From the NCBI GenBank assembly GCA_007116445.1, contig SKIM01000207.1, positions 1-38,430 of the forward strand: DNA of 38,430 bases, read 5' to 3'. Below the pieces are notes generated by a model. It did no database searches and was not told the origin of the DNA. It saw nothing but the letters and a program-made list of their open reading frames with translations. The position numbers and the translations under genes were made by a program. Position 1 is the first letter of the stretch; each line of letters begins with the position of its first letter. Below, piece by piece: positions 8,438 to 18,138 of the stretch. Source of the DNA: Natronohydrobacter sp. Its GTDB lineage: Bacteria; Pseudomonadota; Alphaproteobacteria; Rhodobacterales; Rhodobacteraceae.

Positions 8438-11193
8438 TGTTTGCAATCGGTCCCTTGGGTTTTGCCGCCCCGCTCGTCCTGACCGCGCTGGTCGCGCTGC
8501 CACTCTTGTGGTGGCTTCTGCGCGCTGTGCCGCCTGCACCGGTGGTCCGCCGCTTTCCGGGCGTAGCGCTGCTGATCGGACTGAAAGATGAAACCACCGA
8601 GACGGACAAGACCCCGCTCTGGTTGCTCCTGCTGCGCGCGCTGGCCGTCGCGGCGTTGATCTTCAGCTTCGCCGGACCAGTGCTTAATCCGCAAGCGGCC
8701 CGTGATGGAGATGGCCCTTTGCTGATCGTGCTCGATGCCAGCTGGGCGAGCGCGCGCGACTGGGCACGGCGTACAGACCGCGTGAATGATCTGCTGGCCG
8801 AAGCTCAACGCGCAGGGCGTCCTGTGGCGGTTGTCCCGCTCACCGATTTGCCTGCGGATGAAACCCCGTTTCGTGCCGCTGACTACTGGAGCGAGCGTGT
8901 CCCCGGCCTGACACCTGCTCCCTTCACCGCAGATCCCACCCAGCTGGAACGTTGGCTGGACGCGCTTCCGCAGAGTTTTGATACCTATTGGATCAGCGAC
9001 GGGCTCATGCATGCGTATCGCGAAGGGCTGCGCGGCGCCTTGCAGGCACGCGGCGCAGTGACCGTTTTCGAGACTTCGCGCCCTGTGCTGGCCCTCGCCC
9101 CGCCTGTTCTGCGCGAAGGCGTGATCATCCTGACCGCCCATCGCCCTGAAGGATTGCCCGCCCAGACCATCGAGGTGACGGCGACCGGACGCGACCCTGC
9201 TGGCATCGAACGGATGCTGGCGCGCGCCGAGATGAATTTCAGCGAAGGCGCCGCGCAAGCCAGCACGGAGCTGACCCTGCAGCCCGAATTGCGCAATCGA
9301 ATTACCCGGTTTCAGATTGCCGGCGAACGCAGCGCCGGCGCTGTCGCGCTCAGCGATGATGCACTGCAACGGCGCAAAGTGGCGCTGCTGACCGGACGCG
9401 AAGGGCGCGAAGGGCTCGATCTGCTTTCGCCTTTCTTTTATCTACGCCAGGCGCTGGAGCCTGTAGCAGAGCTGATTGAAAGCGCGTCAGTGGATGATTT
9501 GCTGCTGACTGCACCGGATGTTTTGATCCTTGTCGATATTGCGCAGCTCGGCGAACTGGAAAGCGCGCAGCTCCTCGATTTCGTCAATAATGGCGGGCTT
9601 TTGCTGCGCTTCGCCGGGCCACGACTTGCTGCCAGTGACATCGCACGCTCTGAGGAAGATCCGCTATTGCCTGTGCGCCTGCGCATCGGCGGGCGCACTG
9701 TGGGCGGCGCGATGAGTTGGGGGGCCCCGCGCGAATTGCGCGCTTTCAGCGCAGACTCGCCCTTTGCAGGCCTGCCCATCCCGCAGGATGTCACGATCTC
9801 TGCGCAGGTGTTGGCGCAGCCTGACCCGGGCCTGTCCGAACGCACCATCGCATCGCTTGCGGATGGCACTCCACTGGTCACGCGCAGATTCTCCGGCGAC
9901 GGTCAGGTGGTTCTGATCCACACCACAGCCAATGCCGAATGGTCCAACTTGCCGCTCTCAGTCCTCTTTGTGCAGATGCTCGAACGGCTCGCGGTCTCGA
10001 CCCGGCCTGCGGCGCCAACTGCCGAGGGCATGGAAGGCACCAGTTGGCAGCCCGAGCGCGTGCTCGACGGTTTCGGAGAAGTGCAAGACGCCAGCGCGCA
10101 GCCCGCCATCCCCGGGGAACGGCTGGCGCAAGGTCAATTCGACGCCGATCTGCGCCCTGGCACATATCGCAGCGCGGCTGGCACGCTGGCGCTCAATATC
10201 GGAACGGCGGATATGGTCTTGCGCAACGCCACATGGCCCACAGGGATCATTGTAGAGCGCGACACTGTTGCGCAGGAGCGCAATCTTGCGGGGATGTTTC
10301 TGAGCATGGGACTGGCATTGTTGCTGATAGATATTCTTGCGGCTCTTTGGATATCGGGCAGATTGCGCGCCGCTTCAGGTGGTATGGCCGTGCTTGTTAT
10401 GGCGCTTTTGCTGACCACGCCCGCCGCGCAGGCCGATGACAGGCTGGCGCTGCAGGCGACTTCGGAAATGGCGTTTGGGCATGTGCTGACGGGCGATGCG
10501 CGGGTCGACGAGGTGGCGCGGGCAGGGCTTCTGGGGCTGAGCCGCACGCTTTATGCCCGCACCTCGATCGAGCCCGCAGCACCAATCGGGATTGATATCG
10601 AGCGTGACGAGTTGACCTTCTTTCCCTTCCTCTATTGGCCGATCACGGAGAACACGCCTATCCCGTCCGATGCCGCCTATGCGAAACTCAACCGCTATCT
10701 GCGCGGCGGCGGGATGATCATGTTCGACACCCGTGACGCTGAATTGGCAGGGTTGACCCGGACCACGCCCGAAGCCAGACGGCTCCAGGCGATTGCCCGC
10801 CCCCTGGATCTGCCGCCCCTGGAACCAATACCGGAAGACCATGTTCTGACGCGCACCTTTTACCTGATCCAGGATTTCCCGGGCCGCTATCATGGTCGCG
10901 ACGTCTGGGTAGAAGCCGCGCCGCCTGATGCCGAACGCGCCGAAGGCATGCCGTTTCGCAACCTCAATGACGGCGTGACCCCTGTCATCATTGGTGGGCA
11001 TGACTGGGCAGCGGCCTGGGCCGTGGACGATACAGGCCGCCCCTTGGTGCGGCTGGGCATGGGTTTTGCAGGCGAGGAACAGCGCGAAAACGCCTTTCGT
11101 TTCGGGATCAATCTGATCACGCATGTCCTGACCGGCAATTACAAATCCGATCAGGTGCATGTCCCTGCCCTGCTGGAAAGGCTGGGCCAATGA
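8437..11193 (+). CDS. BatA-like N-terminal plus DUF4159 C-terminal membrane protein
   Basis: A 918-residue protein. Residues 8-29 and 61-85 are two membrane helices of the BatA/aerotolerance type. DASWAS at 100-105 is a von Willebrand metal-site motif (DxSxS). A long periplasmic-type region follows, with a sugar-isomerase/GATase-like strand pattern near 360-400 (DVLILVDIAQLGELESAQLLDFVNNGG). Helices near 615-640 and 648-665 precede the DUF4159 domain (about 668-918: LQATSEMAFGHVLTGDAR, ending DQVHVPALLERL). Start and DUF58 stop overlap by one base (TGATG). DUF4159 has no assigned activity. The protein likely forms the membrane platform on which MoxR/DUF58 act, but this is inference. Confidence 0.9.
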   Translation: MFAIGPLGFAAPLVLTALVALPLLWWLLRAVPPAPVVRRFPGVALLIGLKDETTETDKTPLWLLLLRALAVAALIFSFAGPVLNPQAARDGDGPLLIVLDASWASARDWARRTDRVNDLLAEAQRAGRPVAVVPLTDLPADETPFRAADYWSERVPGLTPAPFTADPTQLERWLDALPQSFDTYWISDGLMHAYREGLRGALQARGAVTVFETSRPVLALAPPVLREGVIILTAHRPEGLPAQTIEVTATGRDPAGIERMLARAEMNFSEGAAQASTELTLQPELRNRITRFQIAGERSAGAVALSDDALQRRKVALLTGREGREGLDLLSPFFYLRQALEPVAELIESASVDDLLLTAPDVLILVDIAQLGELESAQLLDFVNNGGLLLRFAGPRLAASDIARSEEDPLLPVRLRIGGRTVGGAMSWGAPRELRAFSADSPFAGLPIPQDVTISAQVLAQPDPGLSERTIASLADGTPLVTRRFSGDGQVVLIHTTANAEWSNLPLSVLFVQMLERLAVSTRPAAPTAEGMEGTSWQPERVLDGFGEVQDASAQPAIPGERLAQGQFDADLRPGTYRSAAGTLALNIGTADMVLRNATWPTGIIVERDTVAQERNLAGMFLSMGLALLLIDILAALWISGRLRAASGGMAVLVMALLLTTPAAQADDRLALQATSEMAFGHVLTGDARVDEVARAGLLGLSRTLYARTSIEPAAPIGIDIERDELTFFPFLYWPITENTPIPSDAAYAKLNRYLRGGGMIMFDTRDAELAGLTRTTPEARRLQAIARPLDLPPLEPIPEDHVLTRTFYLIQDFPGRYHGRDVWVEAAPPDAERAEGMPFRNLNDGVTPVIIGGHDWAAAWAVDDTGRPLVRLGMGFAGEEQRENAFRFGINLITHVLTGNYKSDQVHVPALLERLGQ

Positions 11194-13259
11194 TGGGCGG
11201 TCAGGATATCGTTTTTGCGCCGCTGCTGGCATGGCCGTTGATCTGGGCGCTGGCTGCCTTGGCGGCACTCATGGTGGGACTTGCTCTCTGGCGTGGCTTG
11301 CGAGGCTGGTGGCTGCGGGCACTGGCCGCGCTGACTGTTCTGGCGGCACTCACCAACCCCTCGCTGCAGACGGAAGAACGCGAGGCATTGAGTGATATCG
11401 CGCTCGTGGTCATCGATGAGACGGCCTCGAACAGGATCGATATCCGTGGCGAACAGACCCGGGCCGCTTTGGCGCATCTCGAAGATGCGCTTGAGCAACT
11501 CGACCAGACCGAAACACGCGTGATCCGATTAGGCGATGGGGCGGGAAATGCTGGCACAGAGCTGAACACAGCTCTCGCAGAAGCACTGGCGGACCTGCCG
11601 CGTGACCGGATTTCAGGGATTTTCGCGATCAGTGATGGGCAGGTGCATGACAACCCCATCGGGTTGGCACTGCCCGCTCCGTTTCATCTATTGAAAAGCG
11701 GGACTGCGCAGGATTGGGACAGACGCCTGATCCTGCGCAATGCGCCCGCTTTCGCGATCCTGGGCGAACCGATCACATTGGGACTGAGGGTCGAAGATCA
11801 GGGCGCTGTGCCTGAGGGTCGAGGCGGCTTCGCCACGCTGAATTACGCGATCAATGGCGAAGAGATGCGCCAGGCGATGGTGCCGGTCGGCGAGGATATG
11901 GAAATCACGGTCACGCTCGATCAAGGCGGTATGAATGTCTTGCAATTTGAGCTTGAAGAAGCCGAGGGCGAACTGACCACGCGCAATAATTCCGCAATCG
12001 TGCAGATCAACGTGGTGCGTGACCGGCTGAGCGTGCTGCTTGTGTCAGGCGAACCCAATGCCGGGCAGCGAACATGGCGCAACCTGCTGAAATCGGATCC
12101 GGCAGTGGATCTGGTGCATTTCACCATTCTGCGGCCACCGGATCGCCATGATGGGGTGCCGGTAAGCGAATTGTCGCTGATTGCCTTCCCGACGCGCGAA
12201 TTGTTCATTGAGAAAATCGACGAGTTCGACCTGATCATCTTTGACCGCTACCGGCGGCGCGGGATCCTGCCCAACAGCTATTTTGCCAATATTGCGCGCT
12301 ATGTCGAAGATGGCGGGGCGCTTCTGGTGGTCGGGGGGCCGGAATTGGCCGGGGCCGAAAGCATCTGGCGCTCGCCGCTGGGCGATGTTTTCCCCGCGAT
12401 GCCGACCGCGCGCGTGTTGGAAGAGGGCTTTCTGCCGCGTGTCACGGAATTGGGCCAGCGTCATCCGGTCACGTCCGGGCTGGAAGCTCTGGCACCTGCG
12501 GGCGACGATGGGCCCGGCTGGGGACGCTGGTTCCGGCAGATCGAATTGCAACCGCAAAGTGGTCAGACTGTCATGAGTGGCGTGGACGAGCGCCCGCTCC
12601 TGATCCTCGACCGTGTTGGCGAGGGGCGGCTGGCGCTGCTGGCCTCGGATCAGACCTGGCTTTGGGATCGCGGCTTCGAGGGCGGTGGGCCGCAACTGGA
12701 ATTACTGCGTCGTCTGGCCCATTGGATGATGGGCGAGCCCGAGCTGGAAGAAGAAACCCTCAGCGCGACCGCCGAGGGCCAGCGCGTCACGGTGCTGCGT
12801 CGCAGCTTGCGCGATGACCAAGGGGAGGTCACAGTCACTGCGCCGGATGGATCGACACAGACGTTACAGTTGGTCGAAGACTCGCCCGGCGCTTTTCGTG
12901 CCGAATTCGACGCCCCGGAGATCGGTCTTTACCGGTTAGCGCAGGATAATCTTGAGAGCGTGATTGCATTGGGGCCGCAAGCGCCCCGCGAATTCGAGGA
13001 GACTATCGCAACGTCGGAAAAGCTTGCGCCGCTGATCACGGCAACGCGCGGGGGCGTGGTGCGGATCGAGGACGGCTTGCCGGAATTGCGCCTTATCCGC
13101 GAAGGGCGCGCGGCTGCAGGGCGCGGATGGCTGGGCCTGACGCCACGCAACGCCTATCTGACGCAGGAATTGCGCAGCGCAGCATTGCTGCCGGGTTGGG
13201 CTTGGCTGATGATCGCTGCAAGCTTCGCCTTGGGCGCTTGGATGCGCGAAGGCCGGTGA
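11190..13259 (+). CDS. Membrane protein with von Willebrand-like and glutamine-amidotransferase-like regions
   Basis: A 689-residue protein. Two helices at about 9-33 and 40-55 anchor it. ALVVIDETAS (71-80) stands where a von Willebrand metal site begins, and GIFAISDGQ continues that fold. Residues about 345-390 (DLIIFDRYRRRGILPNSYF, then YVEDGGALLVVGGPE) match the class-I glutamine-amidotransferase-like fold seen in such membrane proteins, without an obvious catalytic Cys. A last helix sits at about 665-685. It overlaps the DUF4159 gene by four bases (ATGA) and closes the four-gene set. Specific function unknown; the architecture fits proteins always found with MoxR and DUF58. Confidence 0.88.
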   Translation: MMGGQDIVFAPLLAWPLIWALAALAALMVGLALWRGLRGWWLRALAALTVLAALTNPSLQTEEREALSDIALVVIDETASNRIDIRGEQTRAALAHLEDALEQLDQTETRVIRLGDGAGNAGTELNTALAEALADLPRDRISGIFAISDGQVHDNPIGLALPAPFHLLKSGTAQDWDRRLILRNAPAFAILGEPITLGLRVEDQGAVPEGRGGFATLNYAINGEEMRQAMVPVGEDMEITVTLDQGGMNVLQFELEEAEGELTTRNNSAIVQINVVRDRLSVLLVSGEPNAGQRTWRNLLKSDPAVDLVHFTILRPPDRHDGVPVSELSLIAFPTRELFIEKIDEFDLIIFDRYRRRGILPNSYFANIARYVEDGGALLVVGGPELAGAESIWRSPLGDVFPAMPTARVLEEGFLPRVTELGQRHPVTSGLEALAPAGDDGPGWGRWFRQIELQPQSGQTVMSGVDERPLLILDRVGEGRLALLASDQTWLWDRGFEGGGPQLELLRRLAHWMMGEPELEEETLSATAEGQRVTVLRRSLRDDQGEVTVTAPDGSTQTLQLVEDSPGAFRAEFDAPEIGLYRLAQDNLESVIALGPQAPREFEETIATSEKLAPLITATRGGVVRIEDGLPELRLIREGRAAAGRGWLGLTPRNAYLTQELRSAALLPGWAWLMIAASFALGAWMREGR

Positions 13260-13269
13260 ACACGGCGCG

Positions 13270-13299
13270 AGCGGGGCAGGCACGCCGCCACGCCCCGCT
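13270..13299. terminator. Candidate terminator between convergent units
   Basis: Stem AGCGGGGC (13270-13277) with GCCCCGCT (13292-13299), loop of 14 bases. It lies 10 bases past the end of the MoxR-cluster genes and between them and the convergent membrane gene. The T-run is missing, so efficiency is uncertain. Confidence 0.45.
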
Positions 13300-13337
13300 T
13301 CGGGCAGACAGTCTTCTATGTGAAGGATCGCAGATTG

Positions 13338-13625
13338 TCAGGCGCGTGTCGATCGCTTGCGCCACCACATGCCCGCGCCACCGAGAACCATGCCCAGAGT
13401 GGCTGGCAACACGAAGACAACAAGCATGATCACATATCCCAGGGCTTGCATGTTCTGCGCCTGTTGCGACGCAATATAAAGACCGATCGCCGCGAAGACA
13501 TGCCCAGCAAGGAAGGCCGCGAAAACCCGCGCCCATCCTCTGTGCAAGAGCATCGCACCGAGCAATATTCCGGCAAAGACAGAGCACGCGATCAGCAGAA
13601 AGACCCGGTATTCGGCGGGCACCAT
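13338..13625 (-). CDS. Small multi-helix membrane protein downstream of murC
   Basis: A 95-residue protein with three likely membrane helices (about 6-26, 32-52 and 62-86) and a basic C-terminal tail (WWRKRSTRA). I do not recognise a named family. The ATG at 13625 overlaps the murC stop by one base (TGATG), so it is translationally coupled to murC; a GTG three bases earlier is an alternative. In related bacteria, as I recall, a small membrane gene often lies between murC and murB. Here murB is absent and the gene meets the convergent MoxR cluster instead. Confidence 0.75.
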   Translation of the reverse strand: MVPAEYRVFLLIACSVFAGILLGAMLLHRGWARVFAAFLAGHVFAAIGLYIASQQAQNMQALGYVIMLVVFVLPATLGMVLGGAGMWWRKRSTRA

Positions 13626-15037
13626 CACGCAGCCTTGGCGCGCAGACGCGGCAATAGTCCATGTGCCCAGCCCGATATCGTCCCGGCCCCCAGACAGACG
13701 ACCATATCGCCCGGCCCGGCATGTGCGCGGACCAGCGCTTCAAGGTCATCTTCGCTGTTCACCGGATGGGCAGAGCGGTGGCCATGCGCGGCCAGCCCCG
13801 CCAGCAGATCGTCGCGGCTTGCCCCCGCGATCGGCTCTTCGCCCGCAGCATAGACCGGCGCGATCCCGACGACATCAGCTTCATTGAAACAGGTGCAGAA
13901 ATCATCGAACAAGCTCGACAGGCGCGTGTAGCGATGCGGCTGGTGGATCGCAATCACGCGCCCTTCCCCCCCCAACGCCTGCCGGGCCGCGCGCAGCACG
14001 GCGGCAATCTCGACCGGGTGATGACCATAATCATCAATGATGGTCACACCTTCCACCTCGCCCACGCGGGTGAAACGACGGTTCACACCGCCAAATTTCG
14101 CCAAAGCCGTACGGATTTCAGCGCCGTTCATGCCCAAATGGCGCGCAGCCGCGACCGCAGCCAACGCGTTTGAGACATTATGATCACCCGGCATGGGCAA
14201 GGTGCAGCCCTTGATCACGCGGCGTTCGTCCTGAAGCGCGATGTCGAAATGGGCGACCCCGGCCTCATAGCGCAGATTCAGCGCACGGATATCAGCCTGA
14301 GCATTGAAACCGAAAGTCACCACGCGGCGGTCGGAAATTTTTGCGACCAGCGCCTGAACTTCAGGGTGATCCGTGCAGCAAATCGCCAGACCATAGAACG
14401 GCACGCCTGACACAAAATCGTGGAACCCCTTCCGCAGCGCGTCGAAACTACCCCAGTGTTCCATATGTTCGGGGTCGATATTCGTGACAATCGCGATGGT
14501 CGCAGGCAGGCGATTGAAAGAACCGTCGCTTTCATCGGCCTCGACCACCATCCACTCGCCCGCACCTGCCCGCGCGTTGGAGCCGTAAGCGTGGATGACA
14601 CCGCCATTGATCACTGTCGGATCAAGCCCGCCTTCGTCCAGAAGTGCCGCCACCATCGTCGTGGTGGTGGTTTTGCCATGCGTGCCGCCAATCGCGATGT
14701 TCGAGCGCAGCCGCATCAATTCCGCGAGCATTTCGGCGCGGCGCACAACAGGCAGGCCGAGGCGACGCGCTTCCATCAGTTCGGGATTGTCGCGCTTGAT
14801 CGCGGTTGAAACGACGATCACCGCAGCCGCGCCCAGATTTTCCGCCCGCTGACCGATCATGACCTGCGCGCCCAGAGATTCCAGCCGTTCGGTAATCGCG
14901 CTGGCCTTCATGTCGGAGCCCTGAACATCATAGCCCAAGGTCATCAGCACTTCTGCAATGCCCGACATGCCAATGCCGCCAATCCCGATGAAATGGATCG
15001 GGCCGATATCAGTGGGCAGTTTCGTTGCAGGGCTCAT
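13625..15037 (-). CDS. murC: UDP-N-acetylmuramate-L-alanine ligase
   Basis: A 470-residue cytoplasmic Mur ligase that adds L-alanine to UDP-MurNAc with ATP, the first peptide step in peptidoglycan synthesis. [18 protein letters not shown] (14-31) is the nucleotide-sugar-binding Rossmann motif, GGTHGKTTT (117-125) the ATP-binding loop, and [11 protein letters not shown] plus [15 protein letters not shown] the Mur ligase signature residues. [10 protein letters not shown] and HQPHRYTR belong to the third domain. The start at 15037 has AGGAGG about seven bases upstream. It follows murG after 12 bases and is coupled to the small membrane gene after it. Confidence 0.98.
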   Translation of the reverse strand: MSPATKLPTDIGPIHFIGIGGIGMSGIAEVLMTLGYDVQGSDMKASAITERLESLGAQVMIGQRAENLGAAAVIVVSTAIKRDNPELMEARRLGLPVVRRAEMLAELMRLRSNIAIGGTHGKTTTTTMVAALLDEGGLDPTVINGGVIHAYGSNARAGAGEWMVVEADESDGSFNRLPATIAIVTNIDPEHMEHWGSFDALRKGFHDFVSGVPFYGLAICCTDHPEVQALVAKISDRRVVTFGFNAQADIRALNLRYEAGVAHFDIALQDERRVIKGCTLPMPGDHNVSNALAAVAAARHLGMNGAEIRTALAKFGGVNRRFTRVGEVEGVTIIDDYGHHPVEIAAVLRAARQALGGEGRVIAIHQPHRYTRLSSLFDDFCTCFNEADVVGIAPVYAAGEEPIAGASRDDLLAGLAAHGHRSAHPVNSEDDLEALVRAHAGPGDMVVCLGAGTISGWAHGLLPRLRAKAA

Positions 15038-15049
15038 GATGGGCCTCCT

Positions 15050-16141
15050 TCATGCTTTATACAAAGTCTCGACCATATCGGCCAGATGCGCCGCCGCGTC
15101 AGGGCGCCCTACGCTCAGTGCGGCCCGCGCCATGGTCTCTGCACCTTTTGGGTTGCTCAGGATGGAAACCAGCGTCTCTGTCAGCGCCTCAGACGTGAAT
15201 TGCGCTTCCGGATAAACGACCGCCGCATCAACTCGCGACAGCATGCGCGCATTGGCCGCCTGATGGTTGGCGGCTGCTGCGGCAAATGGGATCAGTACCG
15301 CGGGGCGGCCAATCACGGAAATATCGGCGACAGACGACGCCCCTGCGCGGCTGATCACCAATTGACATTCTGACAATCTGCGCGGAATATCAGCGAAAAA
15401 AGGCGCTATTTCTGCAGCGACACCGCCTGCTTCATAGGCGGCCACAACGCGGTCGATATCTTCGTCGCGCGCCTGATGCGCGACCGAGAGGTTGCGCCGG
15501 ATATCTTCGGGCAGAGCCGCAATAGCTGCCGGTACCACATCTGACAGGATGCGCGCACCCTGCGATCCCCCGATCACAAGCAGATCCATCGGATAATCAC
15601 CGGGTGGAATATAGCCCGCGCCTGCGCGTTCACGCACAGCCGCACGCACTGGATTTCCGGTGAACTCTCCTTGCAGCCCATCTGGCATCTGCATCGGCCA
15701 GATTCCGCATGCAATTCGGTCCACACGGCGCGCGAAATTCTGGTTGACGCGGCCCAGGACGCCATTTTGTTCATGAATCATGCGCGGGACGCGCAACAGC
15801 CATGCCGCCGCCAATGCCGGGATTGACGGATAGCCGCCAAATCCTACCACGACCTTGGGGCGATCAAGAAGCATCCCAAAGGCCGCGCGCAAGATCCCTG
15901 CGCCCAGTTGAAATGGCAGTTTCAGTTTCTCGACGAGCCCCCCCCGCGCGGGTGTCGCCGCGCGAACCTGCTCGATGCGCACCGCCTCGGGGAAGCCATC
16001 GGTGTAGCGTGCGCCGCGCGCATCTGTCGAAAGCTTGACCCGCCACCCGCGCGCGAGCATTTCTTCGGCCAGCGCCTGAGCGGGGAACATATGCCCCCCG
16101 GTGCCCCCTGCAGCGATCAGCAAAAGTGGTGGCCTGGCCAT
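15050..16141 (-). CDS. murG: UDP-GlcNAc:undecaprenyl-pyrophosphoryl-MurNAc-pentapeptide transferase
   Basis: A 363-residue peripheral inner-membrane glycosyltransferase that turns lipid I into lipid [12 protein letters not shown] (12-21) is the N-terminal glycine-rich loop, [18 protein letters not shown] the second loop, and [12 protein letters not shown] the acceptor region. [14 protein letters not shown] starts the C-terminal UDP-GlcNAc domain, with [11 protein letters not shown] near its binding site. Length is normal. It lies 11 bases after ftsW and 12 before murC in one operon. Confidence 0.97.
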   Translation of the reverse strand: MARPPLLLIAAGGTGGHMFPAQALAEEMLARGWRVKLSTDARGARYTDGFPEAVRIEQVRAATPARGGLVEKLKLPFQLGAGILRAAFGMLLDRPKVVVGFGGYPSIPALAAAWLLRVPRMIHEQNGVLGRVNQNFARRVDRIACGIWPMQMPDGLQGEFTGNPVRAAVRERAGAGYIPPGDYPMDLLVIGGSQGARILSDVVPAAIAALPEDIRRNLSVAHQARDEDIDRVVAAYEAGGVAAEIAPFFADIPRRLSECQLVISRAGASSVADISVIGRPAVLIPFAAAAANHQAANARMLSRVDAAVVYPEAQFTSEALTETLVSILSNPKGAETMARAALSVGRPDAAAHLADMVETLYKA

Positions 16142-16152
16142 GATCTTGCCCC

Positions 16153-17322
16153 TCAGCCCTGCGCACGTCGCGAGAGGATCTCGCCGATTTCGCCCTGCGG
16201 GCGCGTGCGGGTCAAAGCCAGAAGCATACCGATTGCAATCCCCGTCGCAAGCAACGACGACCCACCATAGCTGACGAACGGCAAGGTCATGCCTTTGGAG
16301 GGCAGCAACCGCGCCGCGACGCCCATGTTGATCATCGCCTGCATCGAAAAGACGACAACAATCCCAGTGCCCGCGAGCCGTGTGAACGTGTCGCGTTCGC
16401 GCATCAGCCGAAACAGCGACCGGATCAGGATGGTGGCATAAAGCCCGATGATGAACAGCACGAGCACCAACCCGTATTCCTCGGCTGCCACTGCGATGAT
16501 GAAATCGGTATGGGCGTCAGGAAGCAGCCATTTGACGCGCCCCTCGCCGACCCCGACGCCGAAGAACCCCCCCTCGGAAATCGCGTTTTGCGCAAACCCC
16601 ATCTGGGTACGCGGGTCGATCTCGGCGGTCAGAAAGCCGTCGATACGGCGCGCGAAATGTTCGGAACTGTGATAGGCGCCATAAGCGCCGACAAGCACCA
16701 GACCGGCAAACCCGACCAGCAGGAACATTGGTGCGCCTGCCAGAAAATACATGATCATCCAGCCCGCAGCGATCAGTGCAGCCTGACCAAAATCCGGCTG
16801 CATGACCAGAAGCCCGAGCACCAGGAGCGTGAACCCGAGCGAAAGCGCTTTGCCGGGTGGGCCAGATTGATCCTGTCCGGCCGCAAGCAGCCAGGCTGCA
16901 AACACCGCAAGCATCGGCTTGAGGAATTCGGACGGCTGAAAAGAGCCGAAACCTAGACTGAACCAGCGTGTGGCACCCTTGCCGAAATCGGTCCCGAAAA
17001 ACGGCAGCAGCATCAGGGCGAGCAAGGACAGAAAAAACCCTACGGTTCCGATACGCCGAACCCGGTCAGGCGAACACAGCGACACCGCAAACATCGCGAT
17101 GATCCCCATCAGACCAAAGACAATCTGACGCTGGACGTAGAAAAATGGCGGCAAGCCATTGCGCGATGCCAAAGGCGGCGATGCTGCTAGCCCCAGCAGC
17201 AACCCCACGGCCATCAGCAGCAGCACAGCCGTCAGTGTCACCTTGTCAATCGTGCGCCACCACTTTGGCAGAACAGGTTCCACCACACGCGCAGGCGCGG
17301 ACCCATACACCATTTCCGTCAT
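16153..17322 (-). CDS. ftsW: Peptidoglycan glycosyltransferase FtsW (SEDS family)
   Basis: A 389-residue polytopic protein with about ten membrane helices, the septal glycan polymerase that works with FtsI. Seen signatures: [38 protein letters not shown], and [20 protein letters not shown] followed by [18 protein letters not shown], the extracellular region with the catalytic Asp of SEDS polymerases. The C-terminal signature is [19 protein letters not shown]. The start is ATG at 17322; an in-frame ATG at 17313 is an alternative. It heads a short ftsW-murG-murC run, and its usual upstream partner murD is not present. Confidence 0.97.
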   Translation of the reverse strand: MTEMVYGSAPARVVEPVLPKWWRTIDKVTLTAVLLLMAVGLLLGLAASPPLASRNGLPPFFYVQRQIVFGLMGIIAMFAVSLCSPDRVRRIGTVGFFLSLLALMLLPFFGTDFGKGATRWFSLGFGSFQPSEFLKPMLAVFAAWLLAAGQDQSGPPGKALSLGFTLLVLGLLVMQPDFGQAALIAAGWMIMYFLAGAPMFLLVGFAGLVLVGAYGAYHSSEHFARRIDGFLTAEIDPRTQMGFAQNAISEGGFFGVGVGEGRVKWLLPDAHTDFIIAVAAEEYGLVLVLFIIGLYATILIRSLFRLMRERDTFTRLAGTGIVVVFSMQAMINMGVAARLLPSKGMTLPFVSYGGSSLLATGIAIGMLLALTRTRPQGEIGEILSRRAQG

Positions 17323-17467
17323 CGAACTGCCCCGATACCCGTTTTGTCAGATCGTAAGATTGATCTTTGTTATTATCTTGATCTTGCCTGATATTCGCCC
17401 GCTACCCGGGTCTATTCACACAGTTTAGCCGGAAATCGGCACAATTTCCAGCACAAAGACGCGCACC

Positions 17468-18133
17468 TCAGCGCCACTTGCCACGGCGCGCGGAAGCTTG
17501 CGCAGGTGGCGGCAACGGCAGCATCAACGCCCGCGGGCCAGTCACGATCGCACGCCCTTCGGGCACAAGCGCCTGCAGGACCGGATCCTGCCAATCAAGC
17601 CCCCCGGTATAAAGCCCATAAGCCGGCAGGATCAGGTGCTGCCTACCGATCAGAAAGACTGGCAAGCGCTGACCTGCAATGCGAATCTTTGGGTGGTAAT
17701 GCCCTGTAATATCGAAACTTTCACCTGCAATATGACGAAGGCTTATGCCTTGGAGATGCAACTCGCCCGCCTGCTGGCCCGGCAAATCAGCAGGCCCCGG
17801 ATCATGGTTGCCTGCAATCCAGGTCACTTGCACGCGCGCGCATAGCGCAGTGATTTCGGATGCCAGAGAATGCGCAGCGATATCATCATCGAATGTATCT
17901 CCCAGAGCGATCAGATGCGCCGCACGCGTCTCTTCCAGATCGATGGACAGTCGCTCGAGCGTCGCGCGCGTCTCGAACGGTGGCAGAAGCGCGCCGCCGC
18001 GCCGGGCCATGCGCTCGGATTTCCCCAAATGCAGATCCGCAACGATCAGCGCTTGCTCAACTGGCCAGAATAACGCGCCCGACGCACGGGCGACAAAATC
18101 CTGCCCCTGAAACTGAAACCCGAGATGCGTCAT
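17468..18133 (-). CDS. pdeM: Ligase-associated DNA damage response endonuclease PdeM
   Basis: A 221-residue metallophosphoesterase. All two-metal motifs are present: DLHLGK (33-38), GDTFDD (79-83), GNHD (108-111) and GHYHP (144-148). The order and spacing match PdeM, the nuclease/phosphoesterase found with an Lhr-type helicase, an ATP-dependent ligase and an exonuclease in a predicted bacterial DNA repair set. It starts five bases after the helicase stop and is surely co-transcribed with it. The ligase and exonuclease are not in this window. Confidence 0.92.
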   Translation of the reverse strand: MTHLGFQFQGQDFVARASGALFWPVEQALIVADLHLGKSERMARRGGALLPPFETRATLERLSIDLEETRAAHLIALGDTFDDDIAAHSLASEITALCARVQVTWIAGNHDPGPADLPGQQAGELHLQGISLRHIAGESFDITGHYHPKIRIAGQRLPVFLIGRQHLILPAYGLYTGGLDWQDPVLQALVPEGRAIVTGPRALMLPLPPPAQASARRGKWR

Positions 18134-18138
18134 GGCGC

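Noticed and set aside
7058-8539. A 493-codon minus-strand frame opposite MoxR and DUF58
   Set aside because: Basic, low-complexity translation typical of an antisense frame; it crosses three well-supported genes.
17401-17467. GGAAAT/ATTTCC inverted repeat after pdeM as a terminator
   Set aside because: Short AT stem without a T-run; could equally be chance.
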